From the NCBI GenBank assembly GCA_036365515.1, contig CM070873.1:75418529-75482528 (forward strand): a DNA stretch of 64,000 bases, written 5' to 3'. The position numbers and the translations under genes were made by a program. Position 1 is the first letter of the stretch, and every line of letters starts with the position of its first letter. Source of the stretch: Torymus aiolomorphi (taxonomy: Eukaryota > Arthropoda > Insecta > Hymenoptera > Torymidae). The notes under the pieces are model-generated. The model was not told where the DNA came from, ran no database searches, and was given only the letters and a program-made list of their open reading frames with translations. This document shows positions 31,726-43,680 of the stretch, piece after piece.

Positions 31726-33145
31726 GAGCGCAATGTATCTTCATAAAACCTTTTCCTTGTAAACATATTGTAGATCCTTTGCGAAACGATGGTACAAAGT
31801 TACCATCCCTATTTTCCCTTATTCTTTCTCAATTTTGAACTTTCTGTAGTAAAACATTACGCATCTTGGGAGGACAAGAGAAGAAAAGTCTTGAGCTGCT
31901 CTATAGCAGGGAAGGTCCTTCGTTCTACCATATATACTTGGTGGGCCCGACGGTTTGCAGTTTACATATGTACTGGACCATATGTGGTGGACTATTTCCA
32001 TAAATGCCGAATATACTAAATTTTTGCATAAATTCATTAACAATATTTATATGAGTCCGCTATAAATAATTGCGTTTGCTCTAATTTTTAATTGATTCCG
32101 ATTAAGTACAATATTCGTTCATTTACTGAGTGCATAATAATGGTTTACTTTTATTACCGAAAAAATTTTTCCTATTATTCATCTTTTTTTAAACTCTAAA
32201 ATTTCATATATAAATTTATAGTCTATATTGAAAAGGACTTTACATTTTACTAAGCATTTTATAAGTAACCTCTTTGTATCATTTTGCACTATCTATTTAA
32301 AAACAGTGATCGATTCTCGGATCACTATTTAATATCTAGAAGCAATCCATTCATACTTTTTACCTATGACATTTAAACATATGAATATTTTCATGATGAA
32401 TAATCGTATACGCAACATGGAGATAAAGAGGACCACCTCAGAGCACATGTTTGCCACCCTCGATCGCCTTCGGCTCGCGTTGCAATTTACACGTGCTCTA
32501 GACTTGCAATTTACACGTGCTCTAGACTGGCCAACTCTTTATCTCCCTAGTTGCGTACCTAATCAAGGAGCGCGGGAGCGCTCCGAAGGCAAGTAACTGT
32601 CCAAATGTAGAAGAAGCCTGAGGGAGGACGACCGCGGTTCATATACTTTGAAATGGGTGTGCGAGAATTTCACTTTTTTTTTACGACTTTGCATTATGTT
32701 TTATCTTATATTTAAATATATCAGTGGATAGCTTTTTTGATATACTACATGTATAAAAAATTTCAATTAAAAATATTATGTCGTTTTGATTTATATCTAG
32801 TTTATATATTCCGGAGGGTTGTTTTCTGATTCTCTAAAATTTTTCTTCTTCTTCTTTTCTCTCCTCGATCATATACTATTACATGAAAATGACTATGTCG
32901 ACACCTTAAACTGCAGACTGTCGGGCCCGCCAAGTATATATGGGAGAACGAAGGACCTTCCCTGCTATAGAGCAGCTCGAGACTTTTCTTCTCTTGTCCT
33001 CCCAAGATGCGTAATGTTTTAGTACAGAATGTTCAAAATTGAGAAAGAACAAGGGAAAATAGGGATGGTAACTTTGTACCATCGTTTCGCAAAGGATCTA
33101 CAATATGTTTACAAGAAAAAGGTTTTATGGAGATACATTGCGCTC
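31726..33145. mobile_element. 1.4-kb element with ~240-bp inverted ends
   Basis: GAGCGCAATGTATCTTCATA at the left is mirrored at 33127-33145. The arms (31726-31970 and 32910-33145) contain GTACCATCGTTTCGC, GCATCTTGGGAGGAC, CTATAGCAGGGAAGGTCC and GGGCCCG segments. The middle holds a 24-bp tandem duplication (GCAATTTACACGTGCTCTAG at 32482 and 32506) and the repeat shared with 25400-25615. No transposase. Confidence 0.72.
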
Positions 33146-33149
33146 ATGA

Positions 33150-34170
33150 ACTTTTGATTCTTATATTAATAAATTAAAGAATTGGCAAGGAATGATAATG
33201 TACACTTGCCTAGCTATAAGTTCTGACTTTCATGAACTACTTGTAGATTTCACAACTTTTTAAGAGACTATATTAAGAATAGAAAAATTAAAAATAAAAA
33301 AGTGTAAAAATTTTTGCAACTTTTTGTAGAGTTATTTATTCGAGAATTTTTTAAAAGATGTAGGATAGACTATTTTTAGAGACATTGTGCGGAGAAAATA
33401 ATAATATGACTTATTTACAGAAATAATACTGTTATTAAAAGTACAACTTTAATTTTCATTTTTGTAAGAAAAGGAAATGAAAATATTTTCATAGCAACTT
33501 CACTAGCACATATTGCGTAAAGAGATAAAAGAGACCCTATTGAAAATGAGAATGATATACTATACTGATAGCAAAATTCATTTTTGTAAAAAATAGAAAA
33601 TATTTTTATAGAGATCAAAGAAAATACTTTAAAAAATAGTTTTATAACAGTGTTTATAATTATTATTGTTTCAAAAAACATTTAAGCCCTCAGTCGAGTT
33701 CTTTTTAGAAAGTGGGACAGATGTTAGATTATTATTATAAATTCGAGTTAAGTAAAAGCGATTGTAAATTGCAGTAAATATTTCCAATTCTTAGGCACCC
33801 ATTTCAATGTAAATAAATATTTAATAGTTTATTATAAAGAATGTTATAAACAGTTGTAAACAATAATTAGTAACGTCCGTAATCCTACATTTTATAATTA
33901 TTTTTAACAGTTTAAACTCTTATTAACAGTTTTCAATTTTTCTAAACAAAAATTTTCTGCTAGGAAAAATACCAATAAAAATTGCTATGATTTCGTTACT
34001 TTCTCTACAAAAATACCAATTTTCGCTATAAATTGTAGTCATTTTCATGAAAATTTAAATCTGTCCCACGTCGTCGAGCATGCACTGCCATTCCAAGGCA
34101 AACTTTGCTAAACACCGTTCGCCACTTCCAAAGGCGTTTGACTATGTGCCTGGAAGCAAATGGTCGTAAT
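33150..34170. other. AT-rich spacer
   Basis: No gene. The stretch 33690-33820 weakly resembles 25480-25530. Nothing else recognised. Confidence 0.4.
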
Positions 34171-35175
34171 TTCGAACATTTTCTTCGAGGTTAGATAAAC
34201 ACATAAGTGAGAGGCGAAGGGACTCACTTAAATCAAGCACCCTGAACAGTGAGAGGCAAGGGGACTCACTTTAATCAAGCACCCCGATCAGTGAGAGGCG
34301 AAGGGACTCACTTAAATCAAGCACCCTGAACAGTGAGAGGCAAGGGGACTCACTTTAATCAAGCACCCCGATCAGTGAGAGGCGAAGGGACTCACTTAAA
34401 TCAAGCACCCTGAACAGTGAGAGGCAAGGGGACTCACTTTAATCAAGCACCCCGATCAGTGAGAGGCGAAGGGACTCACTTAAATCAAGCACCCTGAACA
34501 GTGAGAGGCAAGGGGACTCACTTTAATCAAGCACCCCAAAGGAAACAATCCTTACTACGTCCACGTCGTTGTTTCTGGGTAGCGCTAAACGTAAGGTTGA
34601 CACATTTACAACAGAAGCTTTAATGATCTTGAAGTTTCCGTTAAACAAACATCAGACATGGGGTAGAGATGTGTGGGACTGGGGGATGTCTGGTGTAACA
34701 GTTTAGCATGTGAGGCTATGAAGAGCATGGGGTTCGGATGTCCAAGTTTGATATTTGTTTACTAGGATGTGAAAGTTTTGGGTGTGTGGGTTTCCCTATT
34801 AAACCTACGATCAGTTTGAACCACTTAAGCCTGTGACTCATGGAAAAAACGACTTAAAATGGATTTTTCAGAGTTCGACCTTCATTTGGCCTTGAAATGA
34901 CCTTGAAATGACCTTGAAAAAAAATGTCTCAATATGATTTTGAACGTAAAATTTCCCGCTCTTTCCGAATCCGGGGTCAAAAATAGGTGTTCCTATTAAA
35001 AAAAACCACTTGACCTTGAAATAACCTTGAAGGTCAAGTTCAAGGTCAAAGCTGTTAGGACCATCGTTTGGCCCCCTTCGTCCCCTACAATTTTTGTCTG
35101 AATCATTTTTTCCTATCTGTCTTAGGATCCGAAAAATCCGGGTGTAGCGATTAAAATGGGTCACCGTGTATATCA
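34170..35175. mobile_element. relic related to the DD41D element arms
   Basis: It shares with 58440-59200 (reverse complement) the 42/40-bp satellite, the adjoining CTACGTCCACGTCGTTGTT and GCGCTAAACGT strings, and dense CCTTGAAATGACCTTGAA, TCAAGGTCA sequence. It also shares an AAATTTCCCGCTCTTTCCGA block. No transposase. The right limit may be near GGGTCACCGTGTATAT (35158-35173). I could not find TIRs or a duplication. Confidence 0.55.
34207..34542 (+). repeat. 42-bp satellite in an 84-bp two-monomer array
   Basis: Monomer A (GTGAGAGGCGAAGGGACTCA, then CTTAAATCAAGCACCCTGAACA) and monomer B (AAGGGG instead of GAAGGG, CTTTAATC, CCCCGATCA) strictly alternate four times. A monomers start at 34207, 34291, 34375 and 34459. 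GTGAG and CTCAC at the two sides of each unit can form a hairpin. Confidence 0.92.
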
Positions 35176-35179
35176 AGTA

Positions 35180-36090
35180 TAAATTTAATTATTCCTTTTA
35201 AATCATTTTAAAAAACAGTTTTTGAATATCTTATAATATTTTACAAACATATATGTTATTATATTTTCGATGAATATTTAAGAATTTTTTTCAAGTTCAG
35301 AAATTATTTTTGTAAAAAATAATACTCCGGAAGGTAGATCTCACATGAATTAGAGCTTTGTGAAATTTCTTTAATACATTAACATTACAAAAATAATTTT
35401 ATAATAACAAAATAATATATTTTTAATACATATACTGTTTGTTGCATACTTTATTTACAAATGGTTTGTTAATGAACACATGCATCTATAACAAAAATTT
35501 TCTTGTTTGACAATATTTTGTATAAACAAATCACAAATATTTTCTGAAAATTCTTTTTTTTCGTCTTTAATATCTTTTGAAACTATCATTGACGAATAGA
35601 ATAAATCGTATATATTTAATATTTCTATCTAATATGTTTAGTAGAAATTTAAGCGTTTAATTTTTATTTGAACGAACGTGAAAAATACAAACAAATTAAT
35701 AATAACATAAGTGAAATACATATTATGATGCCAGTGAAAAATCATAATCTGCGTATCTACTCATAAAATCTTTAAGATTTAATAAAAATTAATTTTTCCG
35801 TTTAAAAAAACACTTTAAAATAAGTAACTGTTAATTATATAATATTAATATGAAATAATTATTTTTAGATAAACTACTTACGAAATGACTGTTAACCCGA
35901 TCAACGTTATAAATTTACTTTTACTGTCCTTTCAAGTAATGAATATAAAATAAAGTCCTACTACAACAGCAGAAATTGCATTGAAGGATAGTATAGAATA
36001 GACATTATACCACTCTAACCTCAAAATCACAACTTTGATATGATTTTTCGGCGCTCGCGGTATAAAATACCGTTCGAAGCTAGTGCATAA
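35180..36090. other. AT-rich spacer
   Basis: No gene or clear repeat recognised. Confidence 0.4.
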
Positions 36091-36093
36091 GTC

Positions 36094-36163
36094 GATTATT
36101 TAGCTGGTGTGACTTTTTCGCACTCGTTTCGCTCGTGCAAAAAGTCACACCAGCTAAATAATC
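36094..36163. repeat. near-perfect hairpin, ~29-bp arms
   Basis: GATTATTTAGCTGGTGTGAC, TTTTTCGCAC pairs with GTGCAAAAAGTCACACCAGC, TAAATAATC around the loop TCGTTTCGCTC. One extra C in the left arm. It lies just upstream of the pogo-like pseudogene and may be a small foldback insertion. Confidence 0.8.
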
Positions 36164-36537
36164 TTCCCCACCCGTGTCGAAATATACTATTACTGGATTG
36201 TATGAATGACTTTAACGAACCAGAATTCATTCAGCAAGAAACATTGGATTTTCAAGAGCCATTCAAAGATGTTGAGATGCAAATTGTTGAAGATAATGAT
36301 AGAATATGGGCAGCAGACGTTGATGAAAGTTCACAAACATGTACTATGGATGAAGAAGATACATGGGATTATAAATCTAAAGCTGTGGAGTACTGGAGAA
36401 GGGGTGTTACAAAAAATCTCGCTCTGAAAACTGTACAACATAAATTTCGAAAAGTTAAGTCAATTACACAATTAAAACGATAGGCGCATACCTTAAATAA
36501 AGGAGGCACCTACAAAGAAAAAATTGGAAGAATTGCT

Positions 36538-36700
36538 AAAGGACCTCGCACACAATGTATGGGAAAAAATCATTCGGTCAAATTTTGGGGGGTTTTGCCC
36601 ATGAGAACTTTTGTTCAGGACCTCAAGATCTATCTTTTCCCCAAGTTTGATCCAATTTGACCGAATGATTATTTTCCATACATTGTGTGCGGGGTCCTTT
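36538..36700. mobile_element. 163-bp MITE inside the pogo-like gene
   Basis: AAAGGACCTCGCACACAATG is mirrored by CATTGTGTGCGGGGTCCTTT, and pairing continues through TCATTCGGTCAAATT. A short centre includes GGGGGGTTTTGCCCATGAG. The duplication is unclear. It splits the frame between IGRIAK and the DNFHSAIDAGH segment. Confidence 0.82.
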
Positions 36701-37199
36701 GTGTTAGATAATTTTCATTCTGCAATCGACGCTGGGCATATAGTTCGTGACGTAGACTTACGAAAATGGGCTTTGCAGGCTTCAAAAATTATTGGAAACA
36801 AAGATATAAGGTTTAAAGCGAAAGAAACTTTAGAGGGATCAGAACACTTACAAAAGGTAGTTAATGCTTTTGTTTCTGAAGTAAAAGAAATAATTACTAT
36901 TAAAGGTATAGAATCTATTTTTCATTCGGATCAAAGTAGGTTTCAAATTGAAATGTATTCAGGAAGAACATTATCTGTTGAAGGAGAAAAGCAAATCGAA
37001 TGCCTTGTAGAATCTGTTAGTTCTACAACGCATAGTTACACTATTCAGCCCTTAATATTGGATGACGGTAAGCTACTTTCTCCCTTGTTTATTGTATTAA
37101 AAGAAACTAAAGGACAATTTGGACCAAGAGTAGAAAGTACGCTATTTAAACCTTCAAATATTTATGTAATGGCTTCTAAATCTGGCAAATTAACTTCAG

Positions 37200-37272
37200 G
37201 TATATGAAATTTACTATTATTATAACTTTTTACTTTTATTATCAAAATTAAAAATGTATGTAATTATTACAG
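37200..37272 (+). other. predicted spliceosomal intron, 73 bp
   Basis: CTTCAG/GTATATG at the donor and a pyrimidine-rich stretch ending ATTACAG/AG at the acceptor. Removing it joins LTS to EHFKTWLKD in frame through a split GAG codon and removes an in-frame stop. Confidence 0.75.
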
Positions 37273-37749
37273 AGCATTTTAAAACGTGGTTAAAAGATGT
37301 GCAGTTTCCCAACGTTGGTCATTCAAGTGTTTTATTAATTGATTCTTGGAGTGGACATTGTCCTGATACAGTGAAGGAAGCAACACCTCCAAATAAAAAT
37401 GTCGATGTTAAAATAATTCCAAAAGGAACAACCAGTAAAATTGAGCCATTAGACGTGTTTGGTTCTAGGATTTGGAAACTTCAATCATTGGTTCATAATC
37501 AGTTATCTTCCCCTCGATATGTGAACCTATTCAAATATTCGTGGCATAAAAGTGGCTTCGTTGATGCAAAGCCGAGTAAATTTGATAATCCAGTAAAATT
37601 TGGCTTTGGAAATAACTGTAATGCTCCTTGCTAAGTTGCAGAATGTTCTAATCCAGCAATCGTAAGATGCTCTTGGTGCAAAAAATCATTATGTTTGAAA
37701 TACTTTTTTGATGATTATCACTATTGTCATGATTATAAAGAATAGTATT

Positions 37750-38625
37750 AACAATAAATACCAAAAAATAGTCAACAATATTTAATGTTATTAATAACTA
37801 TTGTTGTTAGTTTATATTTACATAAGTATAAAACACAAACTGTTTATTTTGTTATTATTTTAGAAGTTTTCTGTAAAAGATTTTTTTTATTCAAAATAGA
37901 TGAATAGGAACTTGCACTATCATAACAAATATGAGAATTTTTGTTCGCGTTTAACTTTTTTTCAGCTGTAAAAAACTAGAGTGAATAAAAAATGTCGTTA
38001 TATTGGTAAATACAAGGATACTACTTTTCAAATCGAATGAATTAAATCAATTGTATCCGGTACATTTCCATATTTATTCACTTTTAATTTTCTTTCAAGA
38101 TCCAAATTTTTGAATTTTGAATATGGGTAACTAATGAATTATATAAGCGGTCAATATTACTATTTATATATTTCATTTGCCAAAAAAATAAGTTTTAGAA
38201 TTAAGTAATCACAGTTGCACGAAAAGACTATTGTTTAGTTGATCGAAAATCAAATATTGTAATAAGTGGTTGTTTACCCCCTGAAGGGGGTACATTTTTT
38301 TAAGCGATTTAATTTATTAAATTATGATTAGTTTTGTGTACCTAGTACAAATAAGAAAAAAATATATTTATATATACATATTTAATATTGAAATAGCATA
38401 ATATCCGTTTTAGGGGTAGTTTACCCCTTGTAAAAAGCATTTTTCGTAAAACACTGGGACACGTCAACTTTATTTTTTTAGTTTGTTTATAATAAAATTA
38501 TTTTTTTTAGGATTCAATCAATTTTGTAATTTTTTGAGCGAAAACATTGTCAAAATTTTAGGGTTTTCTTTTATAAAAAATAAGGGATGCTAACCTTCTA
38601 GGTAGAAATATTGCACAAATATTCA
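37750..38625. other. AT-rich spacer
   Basis: No gene. It may include the pogo-like element's 3' flank, but no TIR was found. GGGGGTAAACTAC-type strings near 38275-38300 and 38412-38430 pair weakly. Confidence 0.35.
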
Positions 38626-38629
38626 TTTT

Positions 38630-38779
38630 GCTTTCTCAAAGAGAAAGCTTGGTAACGGTGAAATTTTTCGACCCCGAGATTTCGATGATTTTCGATATTT
38701 TTGAGCTCCCTGAGTCAAAATATGCGTTTTCTAGAAAATGTCTGTGTGTATGTATGTGCGTGCGTGCGCGCGTCCGCGC

Positions 38780-38810
<31 letters not shown>

Positions 38811-38956
38811 TAATGAATTTGTCCGCGGCATAACTCGAAAATGGACAGAGGTATCAAGTTTATCTTTGGCAGATATCTAAAGTTCATTTTGAAATTGTGC
38901 AAGTTCAATTATATAGTTGATCGGATAATATTAAGTCGGTTAAAAAAAATACAGAA
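38630..38956 (+). repeat. hairpin plus GT-tract module (GCTTTCTC/GAGAAAGC)
   Basis: The hairpin GCTTTCTC-AAA-GAGAAAGC (38630-38648) is followed by about 90 bp, then AAAATGTCTGTGTGTATGTA and a GT/GC tract (38745-38812). GGCATAACTCGAAAATGGAC and GATCGGATAATATTAAGTCG, GTTAAAAAAAATAC come next. The last string matches the unit of the 156-bp satellite at 61735-62920. The Helitron-like copy 2 ends against it at 38957. Confidence 0.7.
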
Positions 38957-39919
38957 CTAGGGGGGCCGAGCCCCCCTGCGTGTCTCGCTGCGCTCGACAC
39001 GCCAACCCTCCCGCCCCCACACACACCTGCTCCACGCTTCGCTCGTCGCCCGCCCCCTCCCTATGTAAAAACTTCGTTTTTACATAATAGGCACGACCGC
39101 AATGCTCAGAAAAACCTTATAATTTTATTATTGCATTAATTGTAATACTTATTTTCATCGTTATTATCATTAGAATACACATAAATACATCTCTGCAGTA
39201 AAATTTAAATGGAAATTATGCATTTACTATTACATATTTATTATTTTTTTGTAGAAAATTTGCCTTATAATTCTACAAATATAGATATATGCAGATAACT
39301 TTTCAAATAGTCTATGATTCATATAAATTAAGTATTATTAATTGATATGATTAAAGTACACATAGGAATATTAAATATATAAGTACTATGATTACAATTA
39401 CATTTAAAATTAAAAACACTGTTTTCATTATTTCTATTTGAATTATAATAATAGTTTTTATTTTTATTTATGAAAATGTTGAATAGAAAAAGTTTTATTT
39501 CAATGTTATCAACAACTTTTGTATTTTAAATTTTTGTGTTAAGTAAAATGCTTTTGAATAACATAAGGAAAGATACCGTTTCATTACTCCCGATTAATAC
39601 AAAAATATAAAGTTAAATTTTACAAAGTTTAACGAAAAATGTAGACTAATTGCTCACTGATGTTCGTGTAACTTATACATATACACACATGAACACATAC
39701 ACTAATACCGCGAATAGGAGGAAAACAAAAAGAGAAAACTCAACACTGGTGCATTCGTCAACGGTAATCTGGCTTGGTGCTGCGTGCGTGCAGAGTACAT
39801 CAGCCGTAACGGCCATCTCGGCTATAGGCTCTATAGGCTGCGCATAGTATGTAATTCGCACAAGCGGAAAAACTTTTGCGACCCACGTGACCGTGAGCGC
39901 TCCCTGTATATATAAGATA

Positions 39920-39928
39920 TGATATATA

Positions 39929-39985
<57 letters not shown>
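39920..39985. repeat. (AT)n microsatellite
   Basis: Pure AT tract in copy 2, orthologous in position to 9549-9620 in copy 1. Confidence 0.9.
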
Positions 39986-39987
<2 letters not shown>

Positions 39988-40069
39988 ACCGCGCGCGCGC
40001 TTTCTGCTACTAGCCCTAGTGAGTCTGTATTGACTGCGGCCCTACGGCGGCGTGCGCGCGCGTATATGT

Positions 40070-40077
40070 CCATGGTG
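40070..40077. other. 8-bp target-site duplication, left (CCATGGTG)
   Basis: Identical to 47671-47678; the length is characteristic of hAT. Confidence 0.9.
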
Positions 40078-41319
40078 CAGGGATGGGGCAGAAATTATTT
40101 CAACATGGCCAGCGCTGGCACCGTAGGCGTGAAGGCTGCCGCTCGCGACTCCGCGGCACCGCGACGGCACACTTCAGACTGTCGATGCCAGTTCGAAAAA
40201 TAGCGGCTCGGACGATTTCGTGCGTCTGCACCACAAATGATTCGTAATTGCGTAGAAAATATACAGAAAGTAGAATCCATCAGATTCTATGTATAATAAT
40301 AATAATAACTAATACTATATCAAATATACTATGCGTGTGTTATTAATAACTGATATTATTATTATAGTATTGAGTATGTAAAGAAATTACAAGTAAAACC
40401 TTTTCTTATCTATTTTATTGCGTAACTTAATAATGTAAACAATTTCAAATCTAAAATTAATTTGCATAATATCGAATAAACTGACTAACTTTTTTTATCA
40501 ACAAAGATTTTTCTTATATGGACACTAAAAATATCAACAACGGTTTTCCCTATATGTGCACTGAAGAAAATTTGCTAAAGCGATAGATAACTAGAACCTT
40601 GTAAGAGTAACTACGTTATATTAAAAAATTGTATTTTTTATTAATATTTCAGTATTTTAAAATATATTCTTATAGAATAAATAAGTATTAATAACGTAAA
40701 AACCATAATGGTAAAATAAGTTGACATAGTTAATTTGCATAAAATTAAATAGTTTCTTTTCTGAATATAATAATATTGTAATTTTGTTTTATTTTAATAA
40801 GAAATTTCGAATTTGCTAGATATTTATGGCAAATCTTGATGAGTTTTCTAAGTAATGCGTTTTGTGTCCAACCTTGAAATTCATTTGTATTTACTATAAA
40901 TATTGGTAGTGACAAAATAGTACTATTTTTCTTTAGTAAATTTGACCAGTAACTAAAGTTAACTATGTGATTTCTTTCTCTGGAATATAGCTAAAAAATA
41001 ATTTATATGGAACTGTATTACATCATAGGAAAATACTAATTACCACGGTAACTACATTACCCTTTATTGCATTTACGTAACTATAAAAAATAGTAAACTT
41101 TGCTTCTATTTTCTCTAGTCTCTAAAGTTGAATTAGTGAAAATTGCTTCTCCCACAAAATTAGTCGAAAAAACTATCAATTTATTAGTGCATACAATCTA
41201 TTTAATTAGTACTTAAAAAAACTATTAATGAAATAGTGAATATGCATAACTATATTAGTAGTTTTTGCCAATAATTTCTTGAGTGGAGAAATTGTCAGTA
41301 ATAATTAGTAGTTATTCAC

Positions 41320-43680
41320 TGGAAGAGAAACGCACATAGATAGGCGTAAAAAAGCAAGTTGATCATTGAATGAACCCCAAAACTTAAAAAGCCGGGGGAG
41401 CAAGGTTCGCGTACAAAAGAAAGATACGTAGGCAGACGATAAAAAGCAAGTTCAGTGTTAAATAAACTCCGAAACACCGAAATAGCCGGGGGAAGCAAAT
41501 TTCATGTAGAAAAGGAAGGCACGCATATGGGCGCAAAATGCGAGATAATTATTGAAGAAATCCGAAAAACCAACTAGTCGGGGGATGAAAGTTATTCAAA
41601 GAAGGTGGAGGCACGCAGACGGGCAAGAAGAAGCGAGTTCGTTATTAAATAAACTCCAAAATCCGAGTAGCTAGGGGAAGCGAATTTCACGAAGAAGAGA
41701 AAGGCACGGAAACAGGCGGAAACAAGCAAGTGGATCATTGAATGAACCCGAAAACTCAAATAGCCGGGACAAGCGAGTTTCACATAGAAGAGGAAGGCAA
41801 GCAGATAGGCGAAAAGGGTTTGAGTTTATAATTTAATAGATTTAAAAACCCAAATAGCCGCGTGAAGCAAGATTCACTTACAAGAGGAAGGCGCGCTGCA
41901 GGGCAGGTGGATGGGCGAAAGAGTGCGAGTTCATTATTAAATAAAATCCAAAACCCAAAAAGCCCGGGGAGTATGTTTCATGTACAAAAGAAAGGCACGT
42001 AGGTAGGCGGTAAAAAGCAAGTTCATTATTAAATAATTTATTAAATTTATTAAATAATCATTAAATAATTAAACTCCAAAATCTAAATAGCCGGGGTCGA
42101 GGTTCACATAGAAGAGGAAGGCAGTCAGATGGGTGAAAGAGTGTGAGTTTGAAATTAGAAAGATTTAAAAACCCCAACAGTCGGAAGAAGCAAGTTTCAC
42201 GTAGAAGAGGAAGGCACACAGACGAGCAGGAGGAAGCGAGTTCGTTATTAAATAAACTCCAAAATCCGAGTACCCAGGGGAAGCGAGTTTTATGTAGAAG
42301 AGAAAGGCACGTAAACAGGCAAACACAAGCAATTGAATCATTGAGTGAACCCCAAAACCCAAATAGCCTGGACAAGCGAGTTTCACATAGAAGAGGAAGG
42401 CAAGCAGATGGGCGAAAAGGGTTTGAGTTTATAATTTAATAGATTTAAAAACCTAAATAGCCGCGTGAAGCAAGATTCACTTAGAAGAGGAAGGCGCGCT
42501 GCAGGGCAGGTGTACGGGCGAAAGAGTGCGAGTTCATTATTAAATAAACTCCAAAACCCAAAAAACCCGGGGAGTAAGTTTCACGTACAAAAGAAAGACA
42601 CGTAGGCAGGCGGTAAAAAGCAAGTTCATTGTTAAATAAATTCCAAAATCCAAATAGCCGGGGGCGAGGCCCACATAGAAGAGCAAGGCAGTGAGATGGG
42701 CGAAAGAGTGTGAGCTTGAAATTAGAAAGATTTAAAAACCCTAACAGTCGGAAGAAGCAAGTTTCACGTAGAAGAGGAAGGCCCACAGACGGGCAGGAGG
42801 AAGCGAGTTCGTTATTACATAAACTCCTAAATCCAAGTAATCCGGAAGAGGAAGGCAGTCAGATGAGCGAAAGGGTGCGAGTTGAAATTAGAAAGATTTA
42901 AAAATCCGAACAGTCGGAAGAAGCAAGTTTCACATAGAAGAGAAATGCACACAGCCGGCAGGAGGAAGCGAGTAGATTATTAAATAAACTCCAAAATCTC
43001 AGTAGCCAGGGGAAGCGAGTTTCACATAGAAGAGGAAGGCAGGCAGATGGGAGAGAGGGGATTGAGTTTTTAATTTAATAGATTAAAAAACCAAAATAGC
43101 CGGGGAAGCAAGATTCACTTAGAAGTGTAAGGCGCGAGTTCATTGTTAAATAAACTCCAAAATCCAAATAGCCGGAGTCGAGGTTCACATAGAAGAGGAA
43201 GGCCGTTAGATGGGCGAAAGAGTGTGAGTTTGAAATTAGAAAGATTTACAAAACACCAACAGTCGCAAGAAGCAAGTTTTACGAAGAAGAGAAAGGCACG
43301 GAGACGGGTAGGAGGAAGCAACATTATTATTAAATAAACATCAAAATCCAAGTACCCAGGGGAAGCGAGTTTCACGTAGAAGAGAAAGGTACGAAAACCG
43401 GCGGAAACATGCAAGTGGATCATTGAATGAACCCCAAAACTCAAAAAGCCCGGAGAGTAAGTTTCACGTACAAAAGAAAGGCACGTTGGCTGGCGGTAAA
43501 AAGCAAGTTCATTGTTAAATAAACTTAAAAAACCAAATAGCTATGGGGAGGTTCACAATTTCGAAAGAGTGCGAGTTTGAAGTTAGAAAGATTTAAAAAC
43601 CCCAACAGTCTGTTGAAGCAAGTTTCACGTAGAAGAGTAAGGCACGAAGACGGGCGAGAGGGAGCGAGTTCATTATTAAA
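41320..43680 (+). repeat. ~95-115-bp degenerate tandem array, left arm
   Basis: Roughly twenty units, each with a variant of AGAAGAGGAAGGCA (or AAAAGAAAGGCACG), GGCGAAAGAG, GAGTTCATTATTAAATAAAC, CCAAA and AGCCGGGG, AAGCAAG. Units vary by exchange of short sub-blocks. Frames of 90-100 residues on the minus strand arise because most unit lengths and sub-blocks lack stops; they show no domain. Confidence 0.85.

Larger units (their letters stand above)
36200..37745 (+). pseudogene. pogo/DDE_1-like transposase pseudogene with intron
   Basis: A DDE_1-type transposase relic. An N-terminal acidic and HTH-like part (36206-36483) reads KAVEYWRRGVTKNLALKT. After a MITE (36538-36700), HIVRDVDLRKWALQ leads into SIFHSDQSRFQIE (first Asp), GRTLSVEGEKQ, ILDDGKLLSPLFIVLKE and ASKSGKLTS. 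A 73-bp intron (37200-37272) separates this from EHFKTWLKDVQFP, VLLIDSWSGH (second Asp) and IPKGTTSKIEPLDVFG. About 30 residues then seem deleted before LQSLVHNQLSSP. A TAA at 37632 precedes a Cys/His-rich tail (C-x-x-C-K-K-S-L-C and H-Y-C-H) ending at TAG 37743-37745. The breaks make it non-functional. Confidence 0.78.

Noticed and set aside
31789..33022. Matching 67-76-residue frames in both inverted arms
   Set aside because: They are mirror images of the same non-coding TIR sequence and differ in frame between arms.
34207..34542. CRISPR-like array
   Set aside because: The 42-bp units are continuous with no unique spacers; a eukaryotic minisatellite inside a transposon relic.
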